A DNA stretch of 7,115 nt from NCBI GenBank assembly GCA_021793935.1, contig JAJYRV010000102.1:1-7115 (forward strand). The letters are read 5' to 3'. Origin of the DNA: Actinomycetes bacterium. GTDB taxonomy: Bacteria > Actinomycetota > Actinomycetes > Actinomycetales > Beutenbergiaceae. The notes below the pieces were generated by a model that ran no database searches, was not told the DNA's origin, and worked only from the letters and a program-made list of their open reading frames with translations. Numbering within the stretch: the stretch's first letter is position 1; the number at the start of each line of letters is the position of its first letter. A program made the position numbers and the translations under genes. Of the stretch, positions 1 through 6,458 are shown one piece after another.

Positions 1-2022
1 CGATCTGTTGTCCCACGTCTGCAGCACAGGATCTTCCTCATCCCACGCGTACAGGTCGACCGAGCCATCGTAGGCGTCGACAACGGCCTTGACCGAGTTG
101 CGGATGTAGTTGACGTTGTTCGGCTGGGTCGCCTCAACGATCCCCATCCCCGGCTGACTCGTGCCCGTGAGGGAGTCCTCGACCGCGGAGGCGAGTTGTT
201 CCTGCGCGGAGTACGGGTATTCCTCGGAGGTGGTGTACCCATCCACGATCCACACCACTCGCTTGGGCCCGCCGTCGTCGGAATCGACGACCGCGGGGTA
301 TGCGCGGCCCTCAAGGGTGAGGTACGGGGCAACCTTCGCGACCCGTTCGATCGGGTCGCGGTAGTACAGGATCTGCGATTCGCTCGTCACCCGTTCGGAG
401 AACAGGATCTCCTGGCTACCCATCCGCGCCGCGAACAGCGCCCGGCGCCACAGCGTGCCGATGTCCGGGCCGCCGTCGCCGTCGAAGGTGTTGAGCACCA
501 TCCCATTCGGCGCGTCGTCATCGGGGTAGTCGAGCTCCCAGGGCCCTTCCCCCTCCGGAGCGCCGACGACCGAGTACGAGGGCGCCTTCGGCGAGAAGTA
601 GATCCGCGGTTCGTAGTCCCCGATCTTCCCCTCTGAGGGGATGGAGTGTTCGAAGAAGCTCGGGCGCCCGCCGTTGGAGACAGTGTTTCCGTGCGCCGCG
701 ACGACGCCGAACCCGTGGGTGAAGACAGTGTGGTCGTTCACCCAGGTGCGCTCCGACCCGGAGTCCAGGTCGAGTTCCCGCACCGCGATGAGGGTGTCGT
801 GAATCTCGTCGTCGAACCGGTACCGGTCGACCGAGAGCATCGTCGGGAACTGGTAGTACTGCTTGTTCTGCTGCAGTTGCCGGAACGTGCGGGAGACGAG
901 CGATGGGTCGAGCAGGCGGATGGACGCCGTAGATTCGGCGTCCTCACGCAGCTGCCCGGCCTCCGTCGTCGTCCGGGCGGCATAGGGAATCGTCTCGATG
1001 TCGTCCAAACCGTACGCGGCACGGGTGGCATCGATGTTGCGTTGGATGTACTCCCGCTCCAGTTGCTGGGCGTTCGGGGCGACCCGAACCTGCTGGATGA
1101 CGGCGGGGTAGATCCCGCCGACGACGACGGCGGAGACGACCATGAGCGCCACGCCGATCGCGGGCAGGCGCCACGTGCCGCGGGCCGAGGTGTAGAAGAA
1201 CAGCAGGGCCACGAGGATTCCGATGATCGCGAGGATCGCCTTGGCGGGCAGCACCGCGTTGACGTCGGTGTAGGCGGCGCCGTCGAACCGGTCCCCGGTC
1301 TTGGAGAGCAACGAGTAGCGGTCGAGCCAGTAGTTCGCGGCGATGAGGAGGGTGAACACCCCGGCGATGACGCCCAGGTGCACCCGCGCGGCTTTGGAGA
1401 TGCGCCGGCCAGGGCCGGCGACCTGCAGCCCGCCGTAGAGGTAGTGGGTGAACACGGCGGCGACCGCGGAGAAGAACAGCATCGTCATCCCGAACGCGAC
1501 GAGCATCCGCCAGAACGGCAAGGAGAACAGGTAGAAGGAGAGGTCGATCCCGAATTCCGGGTCGGTCTCGCCGAAGGTTTCCCCGTTGAGCGCGACGAGC
1601 ACGGTCTTCCACTGGGAACTGATCGTCGACCCGGCGAACACGCCGGCGAGGATGGGAGCGGCGATGAACACGAGTTTGCGAACCGGTTCAAACGCTTCCC
1701 GGTACCGGTCGAGTTCCAGGTGCTGGGTCGTCACCGGCACGTACATCGGGCGGTTGCGGTAGGCGAGGAACAGGTTGAGCCAGATCGCTCCGCCCATGAG
1801 CGCACCCGCGATGATGAACAGCAGGATGCGGGAGACCCATTCGGTGCGAATGACCTCGGAGAAGCCGAGCTGGCTGAACCAGAGCCATTCGGTCCAATAC
1901 CTCGCGAGGATGAGGAATAGGACGACGAGCCCCGCCAGGATCCCCAAAGTTGGCAGGAGCGCACCCCGTTGGCGCGTGCCTTTTGGCCGGGGGCGGGGAG
2001 CGGGTCGTGGCGTTGAAGTCAC
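1..2022 (-). CDS. UPF0182 family large integral membrane protein, 3' end beyond the window
   Basis: The reverse strand gives 674 open codons from a GTG at 2022 to the window edge. Seven hydrophobic segments are visible at roughly residues 22-40, 66-88, 116-135, 168-192, 213-233, 258-278 and 286-308, followed by a long soluble region. The soluble part opens with the sequence PNAQQLEREYIQRNI and carries VNDHTVFTHGFG near residues 428-439, both characteristic of UPF0182. Family members are about 950-1000 residues (from memory), so roughly the C-terminal third is missing here. The function is unknown; it should sit in the cytoplasmic membrane. A GTG at 2028 is also in frame, but it lies inside the GAGGTGA ribosome-binding sequence that serves the 2022 start, so 2022 is chosen. 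No frameshift or internal stop was seen. The gene diverges from the PPA1309-family gene. Family assignment is secure; the role is not. Confidence 0.95.
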   Translation of the reverse strand, partial: MTSTPRPAPRPRPKGTRQRGALLPTLGILAGLVVLFLILARYWTEWLWFSQLGFSEVIRTEWVSRILLFIIAGALMGGAIWLNLFLAYRNRPMYVPVTTQHLELDRYREAFEPVRKLVFIAAPILAGVFAGSTISSQWKTVLVALNGETFGETDPEFGIDLSFYLFSLPFWRMLVAFGMTMLFFSAVAAVFTHYLYGGLQVAGPGRRISKAARVHLGVIAGVFTLLIAANYWLDRYSLLSKTGDRFDGAAYTDVNAVLPAKAILAIIGILVALLFFYTSARGTWRLPAIGVALMVVSAVVVGGIYPAVIQQVRVAPNAQQLEREYIQRNIDATRAAYGLDDIETIPYAARTTTEAGQLREDAESTASIRLLDPSLVSRTFRQLQQNKQYYQFPTMLSVDRYRFDDEIHDTLIAVRELDLDSGSERTWVNDHTVFTHGFGVVAAHGNTVSNGGRPSFFEHSIPSEGKIGDYEPRIYFSPKAPSYSVVGAPEGEGPWELDYPDDDAPNGMVLNTFDGDGGPDIGTLWRRALFAARMGSQEILFSERVTSESQILYYRDPIERVAKVAPYLTLEGRAYPAVVDSDDGGPKRVVWIVDGYTTSEEYPYSAQEQLASAVEDSLTGTSQPGMGIVEATQPNNVNYIRNSVKAVVDAYDGSVDLYAWDEEDPVLQTWDNRS

Positions 2023-2024
2023 GT

Positions 2025-2031
2025 TCACCTC
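2025..2031 (-). promoter_or_regulatory. Strong Shine-Dalgarno sequence of the UPF0182 gene
   Basis: On the minus strand GAGGTGA lies two bases before the GTG at 2022, with five bases between GAGG and the start. It is a long match to the 16S anti-Shine-Dalgarno sequence. It decides between the two in-frame GTG codons, because the upstream one (2028) is part of the binding sequence itself. Confidence 0.75.
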
Positions 2032-2057
2032 TAAGTTGATGTTCTACAGGTCCTGCC

Positions 2058-2071
2058 GTTCACGCACGAAC
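2058..2071. repeat. Short inverted repeat GTTC-N6-GAAC in the divergent promoter gap
   Basis: The 14-bp sequence GTTCACGCACGAAC has 4-bp perfect arms around six bases. It lies 36 bp upstream of the UPF0182 start and 60 bp upstream of the PPA1309-family start, so it could be a repressor or activator site. It resembles GTTC...GAAC operators used by several actinobacterial regulators, but the arms are short and a chance match is quite possible. Confidence 0.25.
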
Positions 2072-2130
2072 AACAGATAGGTACTCCCTAGTAGTTTCCC
2101 ACATTTACGCGAACCTGATTCCATAGGGGT

Positions 2131-2697
2131 ATGACTTCACCTTCACAGGGTTCCGCCGGGCCCACCGCCGCCGAGTTCGCGCTCGCCTCGGAGATCGTGT
2201 CTCTCGAACGCCACGTCGCCGCGGGCGGCTGGGACGCCCCGATCCGGGTGTTCGCGCTCGTGCGGACCGCCGACGCGCTCCTCGAGACCCCCTCCTTGGC
2301 TGACGAGATCCCGCCCGAGGCGGTGCGCCTGGCGAAGGAGGACCCCCACGCGCTCCTCGCGATCGAACAGGAGGGACTCCCCCAGGCTCCGAACCTCGAG
2401 ACCCTCCTCGCCCAGCTCGCGTGGCCGAAAACCGTGCACGGGGTTGCGATCGCGGTCGAGCAATTCGTCGTGCCGCCCGAGGCGGAAACGGGACTTCCCG
2501 AGGAGTCCGAGGCGCGGGTACAGGCACTGTTGGAACACCCCCAGCGCGACGACGTGCGGATCGTCGCGGGAGTGCTGCGAAGCGGGGAAGCCTGGTGCGC
2601 TCTTCGCTACCGGAGCCACGACGCGGACGACAAGGTCGCCCAATCCTCTGACGCCGTACCCGGGCTCGTCGACGCGCTACGCTCCACTCTGGAGTGA
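2131..2697 (+). CDS. PPA1309 family protein, function unknown
   Basis: A 188-residue soluble protein with no signal peptide or membrane segment. It matches the PPA1309 family as remembered from actinobacteria: an early GWDAP box (residues 33-37) followed by RVFALVRTADAL, a central AWP...V.G.A..VE..VVPPEAE block (residues 97-119), the HPQRDDVRIV segment (136-145) before a short beta-like stretch, and a VPGLVDAL tail (176-183). Cytoplasmic location is expected and no catalytic residues are known for the family. It is commonly found beside UPF0182 and the PDZ protease. The ATG at 2131 is kept because no later start precedes the conserved part with a better ribosome-binding site; AGGGG just before it is closer than usual. 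The gene is convergent with the PDZ protease, with 10 bp between the two stop codons. Confidence 0.88.
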   Translation: MTSPSQGSAGPTAAEFALASEIVSLERHVAAGGWDAPIRVFALVRTADALLETPSLADEIPPEAVRLAKEDPHALLAIEQEGLPQAPNLETLLAQLAWPKTVHGVAIAVEQFVVPPEAETGLPEESEARVQALLEHPQRDDVRIVAGVLRSGEAWCALRYRSHDADDKVAQSSDAVPGLVDALRSTLE

Positions 2698-2709
2698 ACC
2701 CGCCGGGTT
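2697..2709. repeat. Small inverted repeat spanning two convergent stop codons
   Basis: AACCC-GCC-GGGTT forms a perfect 5-bp stem with a 3-base loop. It begins at the last base of the PPA1309-family stop (TGA, 2695-2697) and ends within the TAA stop of the PDZ protease (2710-2708, minus). It lacks a T-tract on either side, so it is not a standard intrinsic terminator. It may slow or protect the ends of both convergent transcripts, or be accidental. Confidence 0.3.
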
Positions 2710-3805
2710 AGTCGCCTTCGCAGCTCGGCAGGTCGGTGACGTCCCCGGCGCGGACGGCTTCGACCGCGGTGACGGCGTCTTCCAGGGTGTCGATCCGCAG
2801 CACGGTGAGCCCGCTGGGGATATTCCCCTGAACCTGCGGGCAGTTCTGGCCCGGAGCGAGGAAGTATTCCGCGCCGTCGCGCAGCGCGCCATGCATCTTT
2901 TGCCGGATCCCGCCGATCGGGCCGACGCGCCCGTTGAGGCCGATCGTCCCCGTGCCTGCGACGGCGTGCTCACCGGCGAGTGGGCCGGGGGTGAGCAGGT
3001 CGATGATGCCCAAGGCGAACATCGTTCCCGCTGAGGGGCCGCCTACCTTCTCCACCTCGATGTCGACCTCGAAGGGCATGTCGAAGTCGGGGTTGAGGAA
3101 CACCCCGAGCATGCTGCCGCCGAACCCGTCATCGCCGGTGGCGAAGGTGACGTCCTCGGGTTCGCCCTCACGCTCGATGTGCAGCGTCACCTCCGTTCCC
3201 GGTGGGGTCGCTGCGAGCACGCCGGCGAGGTCGGGGTAGACGCCGATGTCAGTGCGGCCGCTATCGGGGGTGGAGATCGCTTCGATGTGATCCCCCTCCC
3301 GCAGCACGGCGTGGGCCGCCGATTCCGGATCAGTGCCGGCGACGAACAGCTCCACGGGGACGTCGATATCGAGCTCGGCGAGCGCCATGATCGTCGCATC
3401 GTGTTGGGAGCGGCTCATCTGCTGCTGGGCGCTTTGGTCCATCTCCTCCCGGGTCACCTCCGGGGCGTACAGCGCCTCACGGGGAAGCACGGTCGACGTC
3501 GAGTCGAACCAGCCGCGGATCGCCTGCGGAACGTTGACCGGATACCCCGGGCCCCCCGCGGCGACGACGGTGGTGATGCGCAACTCGCTCTCGTCATCGG
3601 GGTAGGTCTCCACACCGTCGATGGAGATGAGCGGGGTGTCGCGGTACTCCCCCAGAGTGTTGATCGTCGGCCCGGGCGATTGCACGGCGTAGGGCGCGGC
3701 GGTGAACAGCATCCACATCACGGCCGCGATGAACGCCACCCCGGAGGTGAGCATGGTGAGCGCGTGGCGGCGCTCGCTGTGCGAACCGGTGGCCTGAGGT
3801 TGCAT
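2708..3805 (-). CDS. Membrane-anchored PDZ domain / Lon-like serine protease (YlbL type)
   Basis: A 365-residue protein with a short basic N-terminus, one hydrophobic segment at about residues 17-38 (signal anchor), a divergent PDZ-like region at about 130-220, and a C-terminal Lon-type proteolytic domain. The Ser-Lys dyad is intact: Ser258 in VGGPSAGTM and Lys303 in IGGIRQKMHGA. The catalytic part should face the outside of the membrane. The Bacillus subtilis relative YlbL helps remove the SOS cell-division inhibitor YneA; whether this protein has a similar substrate is unknown. Two cysteines (332 and 362) near the C-terminus could form a disulfide outside the cell. The frame is open upstream to an ATG at 3895, but that extension is low-complexity and lies before the membrane anchor. 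The ATG at 3805 lacks a ribosome-binding site, yet AATACT ends five bases before it, which would suit a nearly leaderless transcript. A GTG at 3820 is an alternative start. Confidence 0.92.
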   Translation of the reverse strand: MQPQATGSHSERRHALTMLTSGVAFIAAVMWMLFTAAPYAVQSPGPTINTLGEYRDTPLISIDGVETYPDDESELRITTVVAAGGPGYPVNVPQAIRGWFDSTSTVLPREALYAPEVTREEMDQSAQQQMSRSQHDATIMALAELDIDVPVELFVAGTDPESAAHAVLREGDHIEAISTPDSGRTDIGVYPDLAGVLAATPPGTEVTLHIEREGEPEDVTFATGDDGFGGSMLGVFLNPDFDMPFEVDIEVEKVGGPSAGTMFALGIIDLLTPGPLAGEHAVAGTGTIGLNGRVGPIGGIRQKMHGALRDGAEYFLAPGQNCPQVQGNIPSGLTVLRIDTLEDAVTAVEAVRAGDVTDLPSCEGD

Positions 3806-3873
3806 GGGCAGTATTCTCACACCTTTGCCCACCTGAACGCGAGTTGGGGCGAGTTGCCTCGCTGGCGGGGCGG

Positions 3874-3896
3874 GTTGGTGCCGGTGGTGCGCCAAC
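3874..3896. repeat. Inverted repeat in the divergent promoter region
   Basis: GTTGGTGC and GCGCCAAC form 8-bp arms around a 7-base centre, with seven of eight positions complementary and one G-T pair. The repeat lies about 58-81 bp upstream of the DUF2342 start and about 69-91 bp upstream of the protease start, so one bound regulator could affect both promoters. It could equally be a chance palindrome in GC-rich DNA. Confidence 0.4.
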
Positions 3897-3942
3897 AGCG
3901 AAACCGGCGCTGCGGTGATTCCCGCGCGAGAGCGTTCGAGCG

Positions 3943-3948
3943 TACCGT
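3943..3948 (+). promoter_or_regulatory. Probable -10 element of a leaderless promoter for the DUF2342 gene
   Basis: TACCGT fits the actinobacterial -10 pattern TANNNT. It ends six bases before the A of the ATG at 3955, exactly where a transcript beginning at the start codon would place it. No Shine-Dalgarno sequence is present upstream of the ATG. The -35 region is poor (TTCCCG at 3919-3924, 18-bp spacing). Confidence 0.5.
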
Positions 3949-3954
3949 TAGACC

Positions 3955-5376
3955 ATGAGCGAGAATCCCGAAGGTTTAGAGCAGTGGCGCAAGATGCTGG
4001 AATCCATGCTCGGGCCCGAAGCAGCGGAAGAGGCGATGCGCGCGATCTCCGCGAGCGGCATGGACATGAGCAATCTGCCCGCGCAGATCGATCCGGGCCA
4101 GCTCCAGGCCGCGATGCAGCAGATGCAACAACTCCTCAGCGCGGGCGACGACGGCGAGAGCCAGTGGCGGTTCGCGCGGGACGTCGCCCGGCAGGTCGCG
4201 CACACCGGCGGTGACCCCACAGTCACGGCCGCGATGGCGGAGAAGACCCGCGCGGTGTTCTCCGTGGCGGACCTCTGGCTCGACAGCGCGATCAACTTCG
4301 ACCCCGCGGGCGGGCCGGTGAAGGCGGCCGCCCGGGTGGAATGGGCGGAATCCTCGCTACCGGCCCTGCGCAGCATGGCCGAACCCGTGGGCTCCAGCGT
4401 CGCCGACGCGTTGGTCTCCACCCTCGCCGAACAGCTTGAGGGCGCACCGGAGTTCGGACCGATGGACGTCACCTCCATGATGAGCAACCTCGGCCGCCTG
4501 GGTTTCGCGATGCAGGTGGGCCAGGCCGCGGGTACCCTCGCACGGGAGGCGTTCGGCGGCACCGATATCGGGATCCCGCTGCACGGGCAGGGGCGGCTCC
4601 TCGTGCCTGCGAACATCGCCGAATTCGCGGACGGACTCGACGCTCCGGAAGACGAGGTGTGGCACTTCCTCGCGGTGCGCGAAACCGCGCACGCCCGGCT
4701 GTACGAGCACGTGCCCTGGCTCCAGGCCCACCTCGTGGGCGCGGTGGAACAATACGCCCGGGGGATCGAAATCGACCTCGACCAACTCGAGTCCTCCGTC
4801 CGGGAGATCGACCCGACGGACATGGATCAGCTCCGCACCGCGCTGTCCGGGGACATCTTCCTCGGCGCGCCCAACGAGTCCCAGCAGCGGGCCCTGCAAC
4901 GCCTCGAGACGATGCTCGCCCTCGTGGAAGGGTGGGTGGAAGAGGTGACCGCGCAGGCGGTTGCCGCGCACCTGCCCCACGCGGTGCCGCTCCGGGAGAT
5001 GATTCGCCGACGGCGCGCGGCCGGCGGGCCAGCAGAAGATACCTTCCGTACGCTCGTGGGTCTGGAACTACGCCCGCGCCGGGTGCGGGAAGCCGCGGCG
5101 TTGTGGGCGGAACTCACCCGCAGCGAGGGGGTCGGCGCCCGCGACGGACTGTGGTCCCAGCTTGACCTCATGCCCACGGGCGAGGACCTCGACGATCCCA
5201 CCGCTTTCGCCCAGCGGCGCAAGGCCGGGGATTCCGAGGAGTTCGGTGACCTCGACGCGGAGCTCGCGAAGATCCTCGGCACCGGGGATGCGCCGCCGGA
5301 AGACGCGGCCGACCAGCCCGGCGAAGGTGAGGAGCGCCCCGAAGGCGACGAAGGCGGCGGCGGGGAGCAGGACTAG
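3955..5376 (+). CDS. Zinc-dependent metalloprotease-like protein, DUF2342 / Zincin_2 family
   Basis: A 473-residue soluble protein with no signal or membrane segment. An N-terminal helical region rich in Met and Gln (about 1-70) is followed by the conserved WRFARDVARQVA block (71-82), a long helical core, and the family signature VRETAHARLYEHVPWL (241-256). A second block, LALVEGWVEEVT (321-332), resembles the downstream glutamate-bearing helix of zincins. The canonical HExxH is not intact: Arg242 stands where the first histidine would be, leaving Glu243 and His246. As I recall, other family members share the RExxH form, so metal binding and peptidase activity are uncertain. The tail from about residue 444 is acidic and Gly/Pro-rich, probably disordered. 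The start at 3955 is supported by the -10 element placed for a leaderless transcript. The gene lies divergent from the PDZ protease, as in M. tuberculosis Rv3195/Rv3194c, and its stop overlaps that of the flavoprotein. Family is secure, activity is not. Confidence 0.92.
   Translation: MSENPEGLEQWRKMLESMLGPEAAEEAMRAISASGMDMSNLPAQIDPGQLQAAMQQMQQLLSAGDDGESQWRFARDVARQVAHTGGDPTVTAAMAEKTRAVFSVADLWLDSAINFDPAGGPVKAAARVEWAESSLPALRSMAEPVGSSVADALVSTLAEQLEGAPEFGPMDVTSMMSNLGRLGFAMQVGQAAGTLAREAFGGTDIGIPLHGQGRLLVPANIAEFADGLDAPEDEVWHFLAVRETAHARLYEHVPWLQAHLVGAVEQYARGIEIDLDQLESSVREIDPTDMDQLRTALSGDIFLGAPNESQQRALQRLETMLALVEGWVEEVTAQAVAAHLPHAVPLREMIRRRRAAGGPAEDTFRTLVGLELRPRRVREAAALWAELTRSEGVGARDGLWSQLDLMPTGEDLDDPTAFAQRRKAGDSEEFGDLDAELAKILGTGDAPPEDAADQPGEGEERPEGDEGGGGEQD
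5373..5376. other. Shared CTAG: overlapping stop codons of two convergent genes
   Basis: The palindrome CTAG supplies the TAG stop of the DUF2342 gene on the plus strand (5374-5376) and the TAG stop of the flavoprotein gene on the minus strand (5375-5373). The two genes have no intergenic DNA between them and no obvious terminator hairpin at the junction, so the transcripts probably overlap at their 3' ends. Confidence 0.9.
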
Positions 5377-6422
5377 CCCGGCAGTCCCGCCTGCAGTTCA
5401 GCGAACACCTGCCCCGCGTCGTCGAATTTCGCCAGTGGCGCGGACTGGCCGAGCCACAGCGACTGCAATTCGCCGAGGTTCCGGCGTCCGGCTTCCTTTC
5501 GGAATTGCCCAGTGAGCCAGTTTTGAGCGGGGAACGGTGCGATCGCATCGCCCGCTTCGATCGCCCGTACCGCCCGATTGGGCGCGCCCCGTGAGAGTCG
5601 CCCGCTCAGCGCGCGGGTGAGCACGCTGCCATCCGCGCTCGCTCCCCGGATCGCGTCCCGGTGCGCGGGGCTCGCGGCCGATTCCCGGGCGGCGAGGAAT
5701 GCCGTGCCGACCTGGACGGCGCTGGCCCCGAGCGCGAACGCCGCCCGTACTCCCCGCCGATCGGCGACCCCGCCTGCCGCGATGACGGGGACGTTCACCG
5801 CGTCGACGACCTGCGGGACGAGGGAGAAGGTGCCCACGAGCCCGGCCTCGGGTTCGCCCAGGAACGCAGTGCGGTGGCCCGCCGCTTCCGCGCCGGTGGC
5901 GACGATCGCATCCACTCCCCCGGCCTCGAGCGCTTCCGCCTCGGCGACGGTCGTCGCCGTCCCGATGATCACCGTTCCCTGCTCGCGAGCGCCGGCGCTC
6001 ACCCACGCCGGTGGCACCCCGAACACGAGGCTGAGCGCCGCGGGTTTCGCCTCGAGCGCGGCCTCGAGTTGCGCATCGAAGTCGGGAAGGAAGTGTTCCG
6101 GGGGCGCGGGGATCGGCAGGTCGACCTCGTCAAAGAAGGGGGCCAGCACGTGTGCGGCGCGGCTCAGGTCAACATCCGCAGGCGCCACCTCGCTTCCCGT
6201 GGGGAGCCACAGGTTCACCGCGAAGGGCTGCGCCGTCGCCTCCCGCAGTTCCGCGATCGTTTCGAGTATGCGCTCCGGGGAGTACCCGTAGAGCCCGTAG
6301 GAACCGAGACCCCCGAGGGTGCTCACCGCCGCGGTGAGTTCCACGGAACTCAGGCCCCCGAAGGGGCCGAGGATGATCGGGTGGGAGATGTTCAGCAGTT
6401 CGCAGATCGGGTTGGTCGCCAT
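5373..6422 (-). CDS. Nitronate monooxygenase-like FMN flavoprotein (NAD(P)H-dependent flavin oxidoreductase family)
   Basis: A 349-residue TIM-barrel flavoprotein, the usual family length. Visible family features are the N-terminal HPIILGPFGGLSS strand-loop (14-26), GGLGSYG (37-43), ATGAEAAGHR (175-184) with the His183 expected in the active site, the phosphate-binding IAAGGVADRRGV (214-225), and ALGASAVQVGTAFL (230-243). Class I enzymes oxidise nitronates such as propionate-3-nitronate using FMN and oxygen, but many members have untested substrates. Two positions differ from the usual pattern: LGPF replaces the common QAPM-type loop, and EAAGH replaces EAGGH, so the substrate may differ. The protein should be cytoplasmic. 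The ATG at 6422 is preceded by GGAAG with a 4-base spacing, a modest ribosome-binding site. It lies 36 bp downstream of the YgjP-like gene on the same strand and is probably co-transcribed with it. Its stop overlaps the convergent DUF2342 gene. Confidence 0.9.
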   Translation of the reverse strand: MATNPICELLNISHPIILGPFGGLSSVELTAAVSTLGGLGSYGLYGYSPERILETIAELREATAQPFAVNLWLPTGSEVAPADVDLSRAAHVLAPFFDEVDLPIPAPPEHFLPDFDAQLEAALEAKPAALSLVFGVPPAWVSAGAREQGTVIIGTATTVAEAEALEAGGVDAIVATGAEAAGHRTAFLGEPEAGLVGTFSLVPQVVDAVNVPVIAAGGVADRRGVRAAFALGASAVQVGTAFLAARESAASPAHRDAIRGASADGSVLTRALSGRLSRGAPNRAVRAIEAGDAIAPFPAQNWLTGQFRKEAGRRNLGELQSLWLGQSAPLAKFDDAGQVFAELQAGLPG

Positions 6423-6458
6423 GGCGCGCTTCCGGGAGATGGATGAGTCTTCTCCAGA

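Larger units (their letters stand above)
2023..2130. promoter_or_regulatory. Divergent intergenic region between the UPF0182 and PPA1309 genes
   Basis: This 108-bp gap is visibly more AT-rich than the flanking genes and must hold the start signals for two divergent genes. No convincing -35/-10 pair was found on either strand. The best weak candidates are TAGTTT at 2092-2097 (plus), which would leave a leader of about 27 nt before 2131, and TAGAAC on the minus strand just upstream of the UPF0182 ribosome-binding site. AGGGG at 2125-2129 lies only one base before the ATG at 2131, too close for an ideal ribosome-binding site. Confidence 0.4.
3806..3954. promoter_or_regulatory. Divergent promoter region between the PDZ protease and DUF2342 genes
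   Basis: This 149-bp gap separates two divergently transcribed genes. It holds an 8-bp-arm inverted repeat (3874-3896), a smaller one with GCGAG/CTCGC arms (3849-3862), and a -10-like element close to the plus-strand start. No ribosome-binding site precedes either start codon, so both transcripts could be leaderless or nearly so. No additional small gene with convincing coding character was seen. Confidence 0.5.

Noticed and set aside
944..1612. A 222-codon minus-strand open frame
   Set aside because: It overlaps the UPF0182 frame on the same strand and gives an Arg/Pro/His-rich translation with no recognisable domain.
646..1920. A 424-codon plus-strand open frame
   Set aside because: It is antisense to the clearly recognisable UPF0182 gene. 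Its translation is low-complexity, rich in Arg, Glu, Gly, Asp and Val, as expected from reading GC-rich coding DNA on the opposite strand.
3806..3895. N-terminal extension of the PDZ protease to an ATG at 3895
   Set aside because: The 30 extra residues are His/Pro/Arg-rich, precede the membrane anchor and would use up most of the divergent promoter region, including the inverted repeat.
3179..3958. A 259-codon plus-strand open frame
   Set aside because: It is antisense to the PDZ/Lon-like protease, whose conserved catalytic motifs establish the true strand.
3948..4823. A 291-codon minus-strand open frame
   Set aside because: It is antisense to the DUF2342 gene, with a Ser/Arg/Pro-rich composition and no family resemblance.
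5661..6446. A 261-codon plus-strand open frame
   Set aside because: It is antisense to the flavoprotein gene, whose FMN-binding motifs fix the real frame.
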